This document shows, piece after piece, positions 23,767 through 33,902 of a stretch of 46,271 nucleotides of DNA. A program made the translations under genes and the position numbers. Under the pieces are notes generated by a model. That model ran no database searches, had not been told where the DNA came from, and saw only the letters and a list, made by a program, of their open reading frames with translations. The stretch covers positions 1-46,271 of the forward strand of contig AJWJ01000142.1 of assembly GCA_000277445.1 (NCBI GenBank), read 5' to 3'. This DNA comes from Polysphondylium violaceum. Its lineage: Eukaryota; Evosea; Eumycetozoa; Dictyosteliales; Dictyosteliaceae. Numbering within the stretch: the first letter of the stretch is position 1; the number at the start of each line of letters is the position of its first letter.

Positions 23767-24349
23767 TTTTATATTATTTTAAACTCTATCATTTGTGTTT
23801 ATATGTTGTTTATTATATATATTTATAAAATTGAAATAAATACACTCTATAATAAACAGTGAGAAAGGACTTGGTTGGTTTTGTATTTTTTAAAAAAAAA
23901 AAAAAAGAAAAAGATCCTTCTTCATCCATTGAGAGTGTGTCTATTTTCGTTGATTCTAAAAATAATTTAAAAAAAAATAAAAAAATAACCTTTGTGTGTG
24001 TATTCAAAAGAAAAATGAGGTCTTTTCTCTCTTACCCAACAAGAGATGATTGATTCTTTTTTTTTTATTTTTTTACAGATTTTTTTTGACCAAAAGTGTT
24101 TTTTTGTTGAGGATTCATGAAAACATATGATGTTTTTTTACTTTTTTTGATGTCATTTTTTTTTTTCAAGCAAGAAAAACCCTCTCTCACAGAGCTGTAC
24201 AAAAATAGTTTAAAATTTAAAATAAAAATAAAAAAGAAACACGATTGTAGTTATTGTTTTAGAGGGAGGAAGAAGGCGCGATAGAGTGACTCTGTGTTGT
24301 TTATATCACAACACAGCATACCACAAACAGAACCTTTTATTTTTATTTT
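23767..24349. other. Intergenic region with T-runs and a 3' hairpin
   Basis: Lies between the start of the FNIP gene (23766, minus) and the stop of the GPCR gene (24350, minus). Long A and T runs (23890-23905, 24058-24180) and a 9-bp inverted repeat just past the GPCR stop (24292-24316). No gene seen. Confidence 0.6.
24292..24316 (-). repeat. 9-bp hairpin in the 3' flank of the GPCR gene
   Basis: CTGTGTTGT (24292-24300) and ACAACACAG (24308-24316) are exact reverse complements around a 7-nt loop, 34-58 nt beyond the GPCR stop codon. It is probably within the 3' UTR; effect unknown. Confidence 0.65.
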
Positions 24350-25712
24350 CTAATGATTACTATTACTACTACTATTATTATTGTTGTTGTTTAAAACATT
24401 ATTATAATTGGCAGAGTTTCTAAAATAAATGTATTCATGTGAGGGATGATGATGATAGTGCTGTATATCGGCATCATCGATATCATCTTGTTCATAGGTG
24501 TAGAGTGGATGGTGTTCTTCATTGTTGGCACGACTACCCTTACTATTACCATAACTATACCATTTCGATTGGGTTTTAATGTTTTGGTAGAAACGTTTAG
24601 TGCTCTCTTTAAGTTTCTTTCTAAGTCTATCATTGACACCATAGATTAGGGCATTCATAAAGCCTTGCATGGGTGTAAAGAGATAACTCAACATGAGAAT
24701 ATACTTTGATTCCGTGTCAAAGTATTTCAAAACGACAGAGATCAAGGTAAATACCCAACAAAAACCAAATGCCATTAAAAAGTAGATACTAGTCCATATA
24801 ATTTTAGGTGTTTTACCTCGGCCACTAAAGGATTCCGAGAGACTATAATTCACACTATCTTGGTTAAACACATTACTGATACTATTATTTATATTACTAT
24901 TATTACTACTACTATTACAATTGTTGTTATGTCCACCATTGTTAGAATAGGTGTTGTTGATTATGAAATTACTATTACTACTACTATTTATACTATTGTT
25001 TAAAATGTTGTTGTTGATGGATGAATTAAATAAGGTTGGAATGGGAAAAGAAGAGGACAAAAGTCTATTTTCCTCTTCTTTAAAACTCTTTGTCAAGAGA
25101 AAACAAACAACAATATTAAATATCCAAGATGCCAGCAATGGTATAAAGAATAAAAGATGAGGATAAACTGAGGAACGACTTGAACAATCTGAATGTTTAA
25201 AATAACGTAATAAAAACAGCCCTGCCATAATAAATGATGGTAAACCCCATGATATTAAATGATACATTTTATAATATCCATCCACTTTATCATTATTATA
25301 TTTTATAACTAATAATTGTTTTATAGATTGTTGTTAATATAATACAATACTATAGAGTATCATAAAACTTACCTTGTAATAGTGTATTTGCTATACAACT
25401 ATTCCAAAAAAAGGAGGTTATATAAAAATAATGTAATAAAGAGTCTGGTATACTGCATAGAAACGGTAATAGATCGTATGCATTGGATTGATCATGAACC
25501 AAATGGGTTGATATAAGGAATATTAAAGATATAATTAAATCATTTATAGTTAGAATGAAAATCAATTTAAATTGAAATTCCTTCAACTCTTTATAAAATA
25601 AATAGCAACATATAATAAATAAACAACCAACGAGTGACAATGATGATGACACTGTCACCATTATTCTATTGATTGTTTCATCAGGTCCTGGTATAAATGC
25701 TATAGAGGACAT
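24350..25712 (-). CDS. cAMP receptor-like (crl-type) seven-transmembrane GPCR
   Basis: Exons 25373-25712 and 24350-25308 (64-nt intron splitting a Val codon, G|TT) give 432 residues. Seven hydrophobic helices can be placed: TM1 LSLVGCLFIICCYLFY, TM2 LIFILTINDLIISLIFLIS, TM3 around LHYFYITSFFWNSC, TM4 ISWGLPSFIMAGLFLL, TM5 HLLFFIPLLASWIFNIVVC, TM6 SIYFLMAFGFCWVFTLISVV, and TM7 MLSYLFTPMQGFMNALIYGV. The HLISWGLP segment and the TM7 ending NALIYGVNDRLRKKL are characteristic of dictyostelid cAMP-receptor and Crl proteins (family E). A long Asn/Ser-rich insert separates TM5 and TM6 (third cytoplasmic loop), and a His/Asn-rich tail follows TM7. The expected role is signalling through heterotrimeric G proteins at the plasma membrane. 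The ligand is unknown, and it is closer to Crl than to true cAMP receptors by eye. Confidence 0.88.
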
Positions 25713-26587
25713 ATTGATATTATTGTTATTGTTGTTGTTGAGTCTATATCTATTATATTGTTGTGTTGTTGGTAATATGTAAACAGTGTTGTATGTGATT
25801 ATATATGTATGTTTTATATTCCGATATTAAAGAATATGTTGATTTATTGTTATTTTACTTGTTATCGGACCAAGTTATCAAGTTTTATGTAATATCCGAT
25901 GCCTATAAAGATACACTATCGAAATAGGAGTTGAAGTTTATAAAAAATGTATGATGACCTGGGCGACAAAGTTATAACAATTGTTTTTTTTTTTTTTTTT
26001 TCCTTTGATTGGAATATAAAGAAAAGAAACAATAGATAACTAGGTATCTATTTATTCAAGTATAATAGTCGTTATAATACAGAGTAAAAACAAATAAATA
26101 AATGCCAGCTCGCTTTCAATAACACAAAAAAAAAAAAAAACATAAAAATAAAAAAAAAAGATTCTTCTCTTTTCCCCCAACAAAGTTTCCTACCTTTTTG
26201 CGAGCAAAATCAAAATTGTTTTTGTGTGTATGTGTGAAAGTGTGTATCCATACAAATAATAAAAGTTTTGAGTTTGGAATTTTTATGTCAAACATGTACA
26301 TTACAAATGTGCTTTATTTAGAAGAAATACAATTGGTGTGAGTTTACCAATCAAGAAAAGAAAGAATAACAAGGGTTTCATCCATACAATATTGCTAATT
26401 ATGCGTAATTAAGCAGACTTTATATTGTATAGCAATCATTACAGATCATTCTCGCTCTTTCCAATTGAAACCACACACCAAAAGCATCACATCCGAGAGG
26501 CGTCATTTGAATTTTCCCATCTCCAAAAAGATTTCAGATATTTTTTTTGTGCAAAAAAACACCAAAGTTGATCAGTGGGCAACAAAA
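25713..26587. other. Intergenic region: GPCR promoter side and selenoprotein 3' UTR
   Basis: Between the GPCR start (25712, minus) and the selenoprotein stop (26588, minus). It holds an 18-20 nt T run near 25984-26002, and A runs at 26127-26159. Three CCGATAT/ATCGGA-like motifs (about 25818, 25864, 25893) form loosely inverted pairs. The putative SECIS element at about 26376-26440 also lies here. No other gene seen. Confidence 0.55.
26376..26440 (-). promoter_or_regulatory. Putative SECIS element (form-2-like) in the selenoprotein 3' UTR
   Basis: Read on the minus strand about 150 nt past the stop. A 5' core AATGAT (26440-26435; TGA at 26438-26436) is followed by an arm TGCTATACAATAT (26434-26422). 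This pairs with ATATTGTATGGA (about 26392-26381), leaving one bulged G, and is closed by a 3' core TGAA (26380-26377). These give the UGA/GA non-Watson-Crick quartet required in SECIS. The apical loop starts with AAA (26421-26419), the position of the conserved unpaired AA. The remainder of the loop can form an extra 9-bp helix (TGCTTAATTA with TAATTAGCA), as in form-2 elements. Folded by eye only. Confidence 0.75.
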
Positions 26588-27358
26588 TTACTGGGCTGGG
26601 GTGGAAGATGATGATGGAAACCTTTGATAAAGATATTTGACTAAATCCTCTGGTAAGAAAAAGAAGGGTCCAGGACCGCCAATATAAGAGAATTTGTTGT
26701 TTTCAATGACATATAAACGCTCAGGTACGGCATCATATCCTATGTTAAAGTTGTTATCCATTAAATCCACTAAAAAGGGTACTTTGACAAATGGCGCATA
26801 CTCTTGCAATGCTTGAACAATGTTGACTCTTTGTTGCATTGTGGTTGGTTGTTTGTAGCATACTGAAACCTCATCTCCGCCAATATACCATTCATCGGCG
26901 GGATGAATTTCTTTCAGATACACTATATAACAATCAACGTGTTCTTTAAACTGATCCATAATGCCCTGCAACATAGACATTTTATCACGGAATGGGGGTC
27001 AGGTAAAGCTACCACACATCAAAACCAATGGTTTGCCACCATTTTGTTTCATGAGGTCATAGAGCGTGACATTTTCATTTTTGTTTTGGTGCCATAGGGT
27101 GGCGTCAGAACATGTGTCATTGAGTTTTAAATCTAAACGTGTTCTATTTTTATATTGGAGAATACTTTTAAATTTAGATGGTTTCCAAATACCATTTAAA
27201 AATACTTGAGCCAATTCCCAACGTGATGGATGATATCCATTTTGATAGCAAGTCATACCTGGCATATCTTTTTCAGTAGGTGCATGTCCATGAATAATAG
27301 GTTTTTCATTCTCCTCTCCTCCTCCTTCATCCCTAATAGGAAATAGATAATTTGACAT
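26588..27358 (-). CDS. Iodothyronine deiodinase-like selenoprotein (thioredoxin fold)
   Basis: One continuous frame of 257 codons with an internal TGA at codon 120 (26999-27001) read as selenocysteine, ending in TAA; 256 residues. The context GKPLVLMCGSFT-U-PPFRDKM matches the deiodinase active site (GSCT-U-PPF). Downstream conserved blocks also match: YIVYLKEIHPADEW (deiodinase YIEEAHASDGW), VPFLVDLMDNN and VPERLYVIENNKFSY. Deiodinases reduce C-I bonds of thyroid hormones in animals. In an amoeba without thyroid hormone the role is more likely a thioredoxin-like redox reaction on an unknown substrate. The Cys two before Sec in animal enzymes is Phe here. No N-terminal membrane anchor is evident. 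A SECIS-like hairpin lies in the 3' UTR. An automated call would stop at residue 119 or begin at an internal ATG. Confidence 0.93.
26999..27001 (-). other. Selenocysteine codon (in-frame TGA)
   Basis: Codon 120 of the deiodinase-like gene. The frame stays open and conserved on both sides without any splice site that would remove it, and the residue aligns with the catalytic Sec of deiodinases. Confidence 0.92.
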
Positions 27359-27749
27359 TATTTAACAAATTATCTATTTATGATTAAAATAATTGAAATG
27401 AAATGAATTGAAAATAAAAGTAAACAAATATTTACTCTACTCAGTCACATTCAGTCATTCACTTTCATATTCTAAAAATATCTATTAATTTCATTTCAAA
27501 AAAATAAAAATTAATTAAATAAAATATCTAATTCACACCACTCTGTTTGTAATTGGTAATTTACAATTTACAAAAACTTTTTGGGGGAAGAGATGCTTTT
27601 TTCAAATTTATACCCCTCCACACCACTACTAAATATGATGAGGAGAGTAGAATTATTTAATAATTTAGGAGAAACAATGTTTTTTAAGAATTGATTAGGA
27701 TATTATTGTTATCATACAAATGCACAATATTTATTGCATTTTATTTTTT
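27359..27749. other. Intergenic region upstream of the selenoprotein gene
   Basis: AT-rich DNA between the selenoprotein start and the sirtuin stop (both minus). It contains short A runs and a small GC-richer patch at about 27583-27645. No gene or clear repeat seen. Confidence 0.55.
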
Positions 27750-29676
27750 TCAATTACTACTATTGGAGAGTTTTTCTAAATCAGCTTTCCAATTTAATTT
27801 CTCTGCCAATTCAACGATACCTTTTTGGCAATCACCAATCCATTTTACATCCAATTTGTTTGAGGGCTCATTGAATTTGAAACCACCGTAATTGGAAACA
27901 CCCACCTCTTCATAGTTGATCAAAACCCTTGGTACACCAATAGCAAAGTTTATCAAAGAGGCAAAAGGCTGCACCTTGAGAGAGGTGCCAATGACAATGA
28001 GTAAATCACATTTGGGGAAATCCTCTTCCATATAGCTGTTGAATCTGTTGGGCAATGGCTCACCAAAGAATACTATATCTGGTTTGACGATACCCTTGCA
28101 TACTGTACATTGTGGGATCTCGTCTTTAAAGATCTTTTCCTTTACATACTCGGTGCTGTGAGGTGTTTTACACTTAATACAACGACTGGTAGCAAATGAG
28201 CCATGTGCCTCTACCAATTGAGCTGGTGGGATACCTGCCAGTCTCTCCAATGTATCAATATTTTGTGTATAGTTTCTCAACAACAACCCTTTGTCGTGTA
28301 ATAATTTAATGAAATAATGAACCATTGTTGGCTGTTGTTGTAGTAGGAGTAGTAGTGTATTAGTAAGTGTATATATGTACAATGGTACTAACAATAAATG
28401 ATACTTACTTTAAAATTACCAGGGAATAGTTCTTTTGATAATACAAAGAATGGTTTAGGGTTTTCTCTAAAGTATTCAATGTCAAAGATTGCTTCTTTGT
28501 AGGGTAAATTATATTTATCCAAAGAGTCGTAGAGACCAGTTTTGGGAGATCTAAAGTCAGGGATTCCTGCAGCTACACTAATACCTGCACCAGTCATTAC
28601 AATGATGTTTTTACATTGATTGCTTTTAATATAGTTTGCAATGCCAGAGAGTGTAGTGTCTTGAAGTACTGCTGGTTGGAATATAGATTCACTAATTGTG
28701 TTTGACTCTCTAAATGCATATGTCTTTTTCTTAAACATTTCAATCATTCTCTGAATAAATCCTACATTGGGTCCCTCTGAACTAGATGAGCTAGATGAAC
28801 TTTTATTATCATCCTGTTGGTTAACATTCTCTTCATCAGAATGTTCTTCCAATTCCTTTGAAAATCTATTTAATTCATGTGGTTTAATGTTATTGGCACT
28901 ATTATTAAGATTATTATTGTTGTTGTTGTTGTTGCTGGTGATTATAGTGTTTGTTGTTGTTGTGATGGTAACTGTACTCTTTTCATCATCTTCTTTTTTC
29001 AAATCAATAGATTCAATTCTTTGTGTTACCTCTGTTGTTGTGGTGGATGTATTTGTAGTGGTTGTGGTAGTAGTTGCAGTTGAAAAGCTAGTTACTGATG
29101 CCTCAATCAAATGATCTGTTTCTTGAATAGATAAATCGTTGACTCTCTTTTTAACGTCCTCAAATGCTTGATGATTGTTATCGTTTTTATCTGAATAAAA
29201 CTTTATAGTTTGTAATATATCTAAGATTTCAAACAAACACTATATAGTGCACATCGATGAGTTGGTTAGTATATCGATCTACAGTGTATCAATACACTAC
29301 AACTACATACTTTATCATGAACATACGAGTCACACTCATAACACCAAAAACTAAGATCAGAAAAAGAGGCAGCGATTGGATGTTTTGTTGATTCATAATG
29401 TTTGGATGCACAACCATTTACATATTTAGAACAAGAAATAACGCCACATTCTAGACATACCCAATTCTCACTAGAATCGCCACAACTGTGACAAACTGAT
29501 GGTATAGTAACTAATGATACGAAACAAATATTAGAAATGTAGATCTATTAAAACCTCTGTATCTATGGATACCTACTGCTTGATTCTGTGAATATAGAAG
29601 TATTGATACATTTATCAAACTCGTTGGGTTGTAAATGTTTGCAACTGATTGGGTTTACATAAAATCCTTCAGTCAT
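27750..29676 (-). CDS. sir2A: UBP-type zinc finger sirtuin (NAD-dependent protein deacylase, Sir2A-like)
   Basis: Four exons: 29577-29676, 29311-29510, 28409-29239 and 27750-28331, giving 570 residues. The N-terminal part is a UBP (ubiquitin-carboxyl-terminal) zinc finger: CKHLQP, then VCHSCGDSSENWVCLECG, HYESTKHPIAASFSDLSFWC. A Thr/Asn/Ser-rich linker follows. The sirtuin core starts at GAGISVAAGIPDFRS (NAD binding), then YTQNIDTLERLAG, the catalytic EAHGSF (His about 420), a zinc site formed by CIKC and CTVC, PDIVFFGEPLP and IVIGTSLKVQPFA. All catalytic motifs are intact, of the SIRT1/2-type (class I) core. Protein deacetylation coupled to NAD cleavage is expected. The UBP finger could bind free ubiquitin C-termini, as in HDAC6. 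A similar fusion is known as D. discoideum sir2A. Confidence 0.93.
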
Positions 29677-29880
29677 GTTTGGCGTGTATAAATATAATTG
29701 AGATGAGTCTCGAACGCGTGTCGATTTTATATGGAAAAAAAAAAAATTAGCGAGAGTTTGCAAAAATTGAGAAATTTCGCGACAACGCTAAAAAATATGA
29801 AAAAAAGATTTATTGGATGGGATGGGATGGGATGATGTGAATTTTTGAGTTTCCAATCAAGTTTTCATGAATTCTCTATT

Positions 29881-31156
29881 TTAATCAGAGCTTGAAATTT
29901 TCAAAACCTTAATATTAATGAATGAAAATTGATATCTTTTGGAGAATGTTTGGGATTGAGTGTTGAGTGGCAATGCTGTTTCCTCTTTCAATTGATGATC
30001 TTTGTCATAAAATGAAATTAAACACTCGAGGTCCGATGGATTGACGTCTGGTCCCAAGGTCTTGGACTGTAAACTGAGGGTCAAGCAGCACATTTTAGCG
30101 TGGTAAATAAAGTTGGCTTTTATCTGATGACACACAATATCAATAGCTCCATGTTCAGATAGCATGATATCAGTTGCAAATACAATGTTGTCATAGTCTG
30201 ATTGGACTTGACGCAATTCATTATAGAGTGCAGAGTCGTTGGACAATAAATGCACCTTTGGGGCTACTTTTAAAATAAAACCGAGGTGAGAGTTGTAGAG
30301 CTTGAGATGGCTGCATAGTTCATCTCTTTGAAAAGAATCTTGACAACCAACATCTTTAAGAGGACAGGAAATCATAGTCTTGTTACAGTCTTGAGAGAGA
30401 TGGTATAACAATTCACTTCTTTTGACATCCACGTTACAACCATTGGAACAGGGTACTTTCATATCTGGGCAAGAGGACAAATGTTCATCATTGTCTTCTC
30501 TATTATACTCTGATTTACAGTGTTCACAAATAAAAATGGTCTTGGGGCATTGTAAATAATGTTGTTCCAAATTTATGAAATAAATTTCTTGATCACAGAC
30601 ACATTTCACTTTACGATATTGGCACTTATAAATATGTTTATCCATAAGTTCAGAAAGAGTCATTTTATCACACTCCTTTATAGCATGACTAAATCCTCCA
30701 TCTATACTGTATTGTAACGAAAGTGGACAATTGACCTTTTTTAATTAATGTATATAATTAATAATCTATTATTTCATTCATCCATTATTGAGATATACAT
30801 ACATGAAGTTTAAATAGACTAGCTTCGTAAAAACGATTTCTTACCAAAGAATCTTTTTTAACAGGTTGTTTACATTGGGGACAAACTCCATCTATATCCA
30901 AACTTTTTGACCAACAATCAAAGCAGTGGTTATGGCCATTGTGGCAACTATATTGTTTTGTCACTACCATTTTACAAATTACACATTCAAAGTCCTCATC
31001 AAGAATGATATTATCTAATTTTAAATCTTGTTCAAGAGATGTGGGATCTTTGTTGTAGTATGTTCTAACATTTTCAATTCTATTTGAACAACTGATATCT
31101 CCAACAAAACTAGATTCTATTTTAAAATTACTTATATCTATATCTACGTACTCCAT
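29881..31156 (-). CDS. RING / TRAF-type zinc finger protein
   Basis: Exons 30803-31156 and 29881-30735 (67-nt intron) give 402 residues. A RING finger is at about 58-100 (CVICKMVVTKQYSCHNGHNHC, then CFDCWSKS and CPQCKQPV). Several TRAF-type zinc fingers follow (CQYRKVKCVCDQEIYF, LEQHYLQCPKTIFICEHC, HLSSCPDMKVPCSNGC, LSQDCNKTMISCPLKDVGC). The C-terminal ~120 residues are not an obvious MATH domain. Such proteins are numerous in dictyostelids. E3 ubiquitin-ligase or scaffold activity is expected from the RING, but no substrate can be named. Confidence 0.87.
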
Positions 31157-31418
31157 TCTTTTTAATACTATTGAGATTTAATGTGATGTGATTACTTAAT
31201 GTTCAATGTATATTCTTACCACACGGTAAAAGATAATGGTCTGCATCGTCATTGAATATTTTTGTTCAACCACATATTTTGTATTTTAAGCACACCCTCC
31301 TGCAAAATCAAGAAATCATACCCCCCACTGTCCAAATATATTATTGATCAATAATAAATCATTCCTACTTTGAATATTCGTAAACTACAATTATTTAATT
31401 AAAAAAAAAAAGGGATTC

Positions 31419-33902
31419 TTAAACTTTATTCTTTTTTTGCTTATTACGATTAGCATCGATAACCAAAAGTTTTTTTAAAAAGTTCAAGTTGTTTTCAGTG
31501 ATTTTATAAGTTGGTTCATTATTATCATCTTCCGTCACTGTATTTTCACTATTATTATTATTACTATTATTTAAACTATTATTGTTATTATTATTATTAT
31601 TATTTTCATTATTATTATTATTATTATTTAATTTAAAATCAATTTCTAATTTTAATTTTGATAAAGAATCTTTTGTGTACAAGTGATCTGTTTGTTTGAA
31701 TTTCAAATCTGTGAAATAATAATATAGAGAATTTGAAAATTGTTGAGCTATATCCCAAACCTTGTACTGAATGAGCTTTTCTAAAATGTATAAACGAATA
31801 TTTGGATTGGTTTCCCAGAGGGACATGGGTTCGGAAGAGAGTATTTTAATGGCATTGTTGAAATCCTTTTCCATATAGATCTTGAACAAATCGGGAGAGA
31901 ATGTGAGCGGTCGTAGATATTTGGGGATGTTTTTAAATAGGAATTCAGACTCGACAGATTGAGCTTTTAATATAGAGTCTGTCAATATGGCAAAAGCCAC
32001 CGACACATAGGAATTGATTGGTTCGGGATCCTTTTCGGCAAAATAGGATTTGGATAATTCTCTCTCGACCTTGAGGTTTTTAGCCTCCAACACATGGGTC
32101 TTTAGGAAACGACCTTTGGATAGATTAAACAGCTTCTTTTGTAGAGAGCCTTTGCTAGAGTCGAGGTAGGCCTTGAATTGAGGGTTTTGTCGGATAAAGT
32201 ATTTAAAGTGATGGGGCACGCTAAAGTTGTGGTATTGGTGTTGAAGCTCAAAGTCGGTGCAGTAGGGCTTCAAGCTAAAGGCTTTGATTTTATCATACCA
32301 CCACTTGGCGGCACTGAATTGACGATTGGTTTTATGGTAAAAGGAAAAGTTGTAAATGATTTCATAGGATGGTTCTATGTTGAGGTCGTTGATCAGGTAG
32401 AGATAGGATTTGATTGCGTCATTGTACATGTAGAGTTTGAGTTGAATGCGAATGATAGACTCAAACATGGCATTGATCTTTCTTGTGTGTTGTCTGTCTT
32501 TGGCCATCTTTTTCAAGTGTGCCTCCAAGAGCAAATAGGTCGACTGGTCATAGAGCTGGTGATAGTACAAAATACTGCCAAAATCGATGCAATTGAATGC
32601 GTACTCTATGGTTTTCTTTAGATACTGTGCCTGGCCCTCATAGACGGGCTGTTGTTTGCACAGGGCAATCAACTCTGTGTAGAATTCTTTGGAGAGATAA
32701 TAGTTTTGACTGCTATAGTACTTTATCACAGAGAATATTTGATCGATGCTTTCGTGTTGTTGGATAAACTTGAGGCCGAGTTGACTGGCAAAATAAGGGA
32801 GCGGTGGAAACTGTTGGATGGAAAAGTGTTTGTGATAAAAGCCCACGATGGAGTTGAGGGCCACAAGACTGACGAGGTTGTTGTTCCATGCATACTCTAC
32901 GATGCTGTTGATCTCGTCGAGTCTGTTCAAGACAAACAATCTCTCCAATACGTCAATGAATGAACCTGACGATAGGTAGTACTCATAGTAGGCTATGTTT
33001 GAATTGAACACCTCTACAAAATCCACGTCCTTTTGCCCCACCATGTGTCTGACAAATGTGTCAAACAACACGGGATTGAATCTAGTCTTGTCGAGTGGAA
33101 TCTGATCAAAGTAATCGATAATCACCTTGGACTCTTTGATATATTTACAACAGTATTCTAAAAAGGTCAAGAGCTGTTGTGTCGACAGTAAAAGTGTTGA
33201 AATGTTGGGGTGCTCTTTAATTAGCTGATTAAACTCTTCTCTTTGTTGTTGATTAATTGGTGGTGTTGTTGTCAATGTTGCTGCTGTCGATGCTGTTGAT
33301 GATTCTAATGAAACAATCTTTTCCAACTTGTTGGTAAATAAAAGTCTCTTTTCCTTTGATTCCAAATACTTTTCTCTTTGTTGCCTCCATTCCTGACTCT
33401 CCTCTATATATTCATTGCCATCTATATCCAACTGTTGTTGCAATTGTTTTTGTTTTCTTTTCAATTGAACCAAATATCTGTCCTCTACCTCTTCAGATTC
33501 ATCTAAAAACTGAACCTCCTCCTCCTCTCTTTGTCGCTGCTGTCTCTCTCTTTTACTTTCAAACAAATCCAAATGCTCGTCATCCAAGGCCTCCTCTTGA
33601 AATATAAATTCTCTTTTAATTATATTTTGATAGTCTTGGTCTTGATCTACTAAATATCGACTACTATTGTGATTACTGTTGTTGTTATTGTTTCTGTTAC
33701 TGCTACCGCTTGAATAGAATTGATTGTCTTTGCCCATACTGTGACTGCTGATATTATTCACAGATATATAGGTTCTATTCAACGATGACGATGACGAAGG
33801 TGTTATGGACAATGATTTAGGACATCTAATACCACCACTACCATTGGCAGCACTGTACCTAGCAGTAGTACTATTTATTATTCTCCCTCCTCCTTTTAAC
33901 AT
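31419..33902 (-). CDS. Large alpha-helical repeat protein (PPR-like), function unknown
   Basis: Single exon, 827 residues. The N-terminus (MLKGGGRIINSTTARYSAANG) is basic, hydroxylated and without acids, which suits a mitochondrial targeting sequence. Ser/Asn runs and a Gln/Glu-rich coiled segment (about 110-190) follow. From about 230 to 740 the protein is helical, with units that look like degenerate pentatricopeptide or similar helix-turn-helix repeats, for example YNDAIKSYLYLINDLNIEPS and FSAAKWWYDKIKAFSLKPYC. An Asn-rich block and a Lys-rich end close it. I do not recognise an orthologue. If PPR-like, a role in organellar RNA processing would be the natural guess. Confidence 0.75.
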   Translation of the reverse strand: MLKGGGRIINSTTARYSAANGSGGIRCPKSLSITPSSSSSLNRTYISVNNISSHSMGKDNQFYSSGSSNRNNNNNSNHNSSRYLVDQDQDYQNIIKREFIFQEEALDDEHLDLFESKRERQQRQREEEEVQFLDESEEVEDRYLVQLKRKQKQLQQQLDIDGNEYIEESQEWRQQREKYLESKEKRLLFTNKLEKIVSLESSTASTAATLTTTPPINQQQREEFNQLIKEHPNISTLLLSTQQLLTFLEYCCKYIKESKVIIDYFDQIPLDKTRFNPVLFDTFVRHMVGQKDVDFVEVFNSNIAYYEYYLSSGSFIDVLERLFVLNRLDEINSIVEYAWNNNLVSLVALNSIVGFYHKHFSIQQFPPLPYFASQLGLKFIQQHESIDQIFSVIKYYSSQNYYLSKEFYTELIALCKQQPVYEGQAQYLKKTIEYAFNCIDFGSILYYHQLYDQSTYLLLEAHLKKMAKDRQHTRKINAMFESIIRIQLKLYMYNDAIKSYLYLINDLNIEPSYEIIYNFSFYHKTNRQFSAAKWWYDKIKAFSLKPYCTDFELQHQYHNFSVPHHFKYFIRQNPQFKAYLDSSKGSLQKKLFNLSKGRFLKTHVLEAKNLKVERELSKSYFAEKDPEPINSYVSVAFAILTDSILKAQSVESEFLFKNIPKYLRPLTFSPDLFKIYMEKDFNNAIKILSSEPMSLWETNPNIRLYILEKLIQYKVWDIAQQFSNSLYYYFTDLKFKQTDHLYTKDSLSKLKLEIDFKLNNNNNNNENNNNNNNNNSLNNSNNNNSENTVTEDDNNEPTYKITENNLNFLKKLLVIDANRNKQKKNKV

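Noticed and set aside
25818-25900. Three CCGATAT/ATCGGA-like motifs upstream of the GPCR gene.
   Set aside because: Short, imperfect and irregularly spaced; not enough to call an operator-like array.
29700-29725. Reverse-strand GCGTTCGAGACTC looks like a tRNA B box.
   Set aside because: No T-stem pairing and no acceptor or anticodon stem can be built around it.
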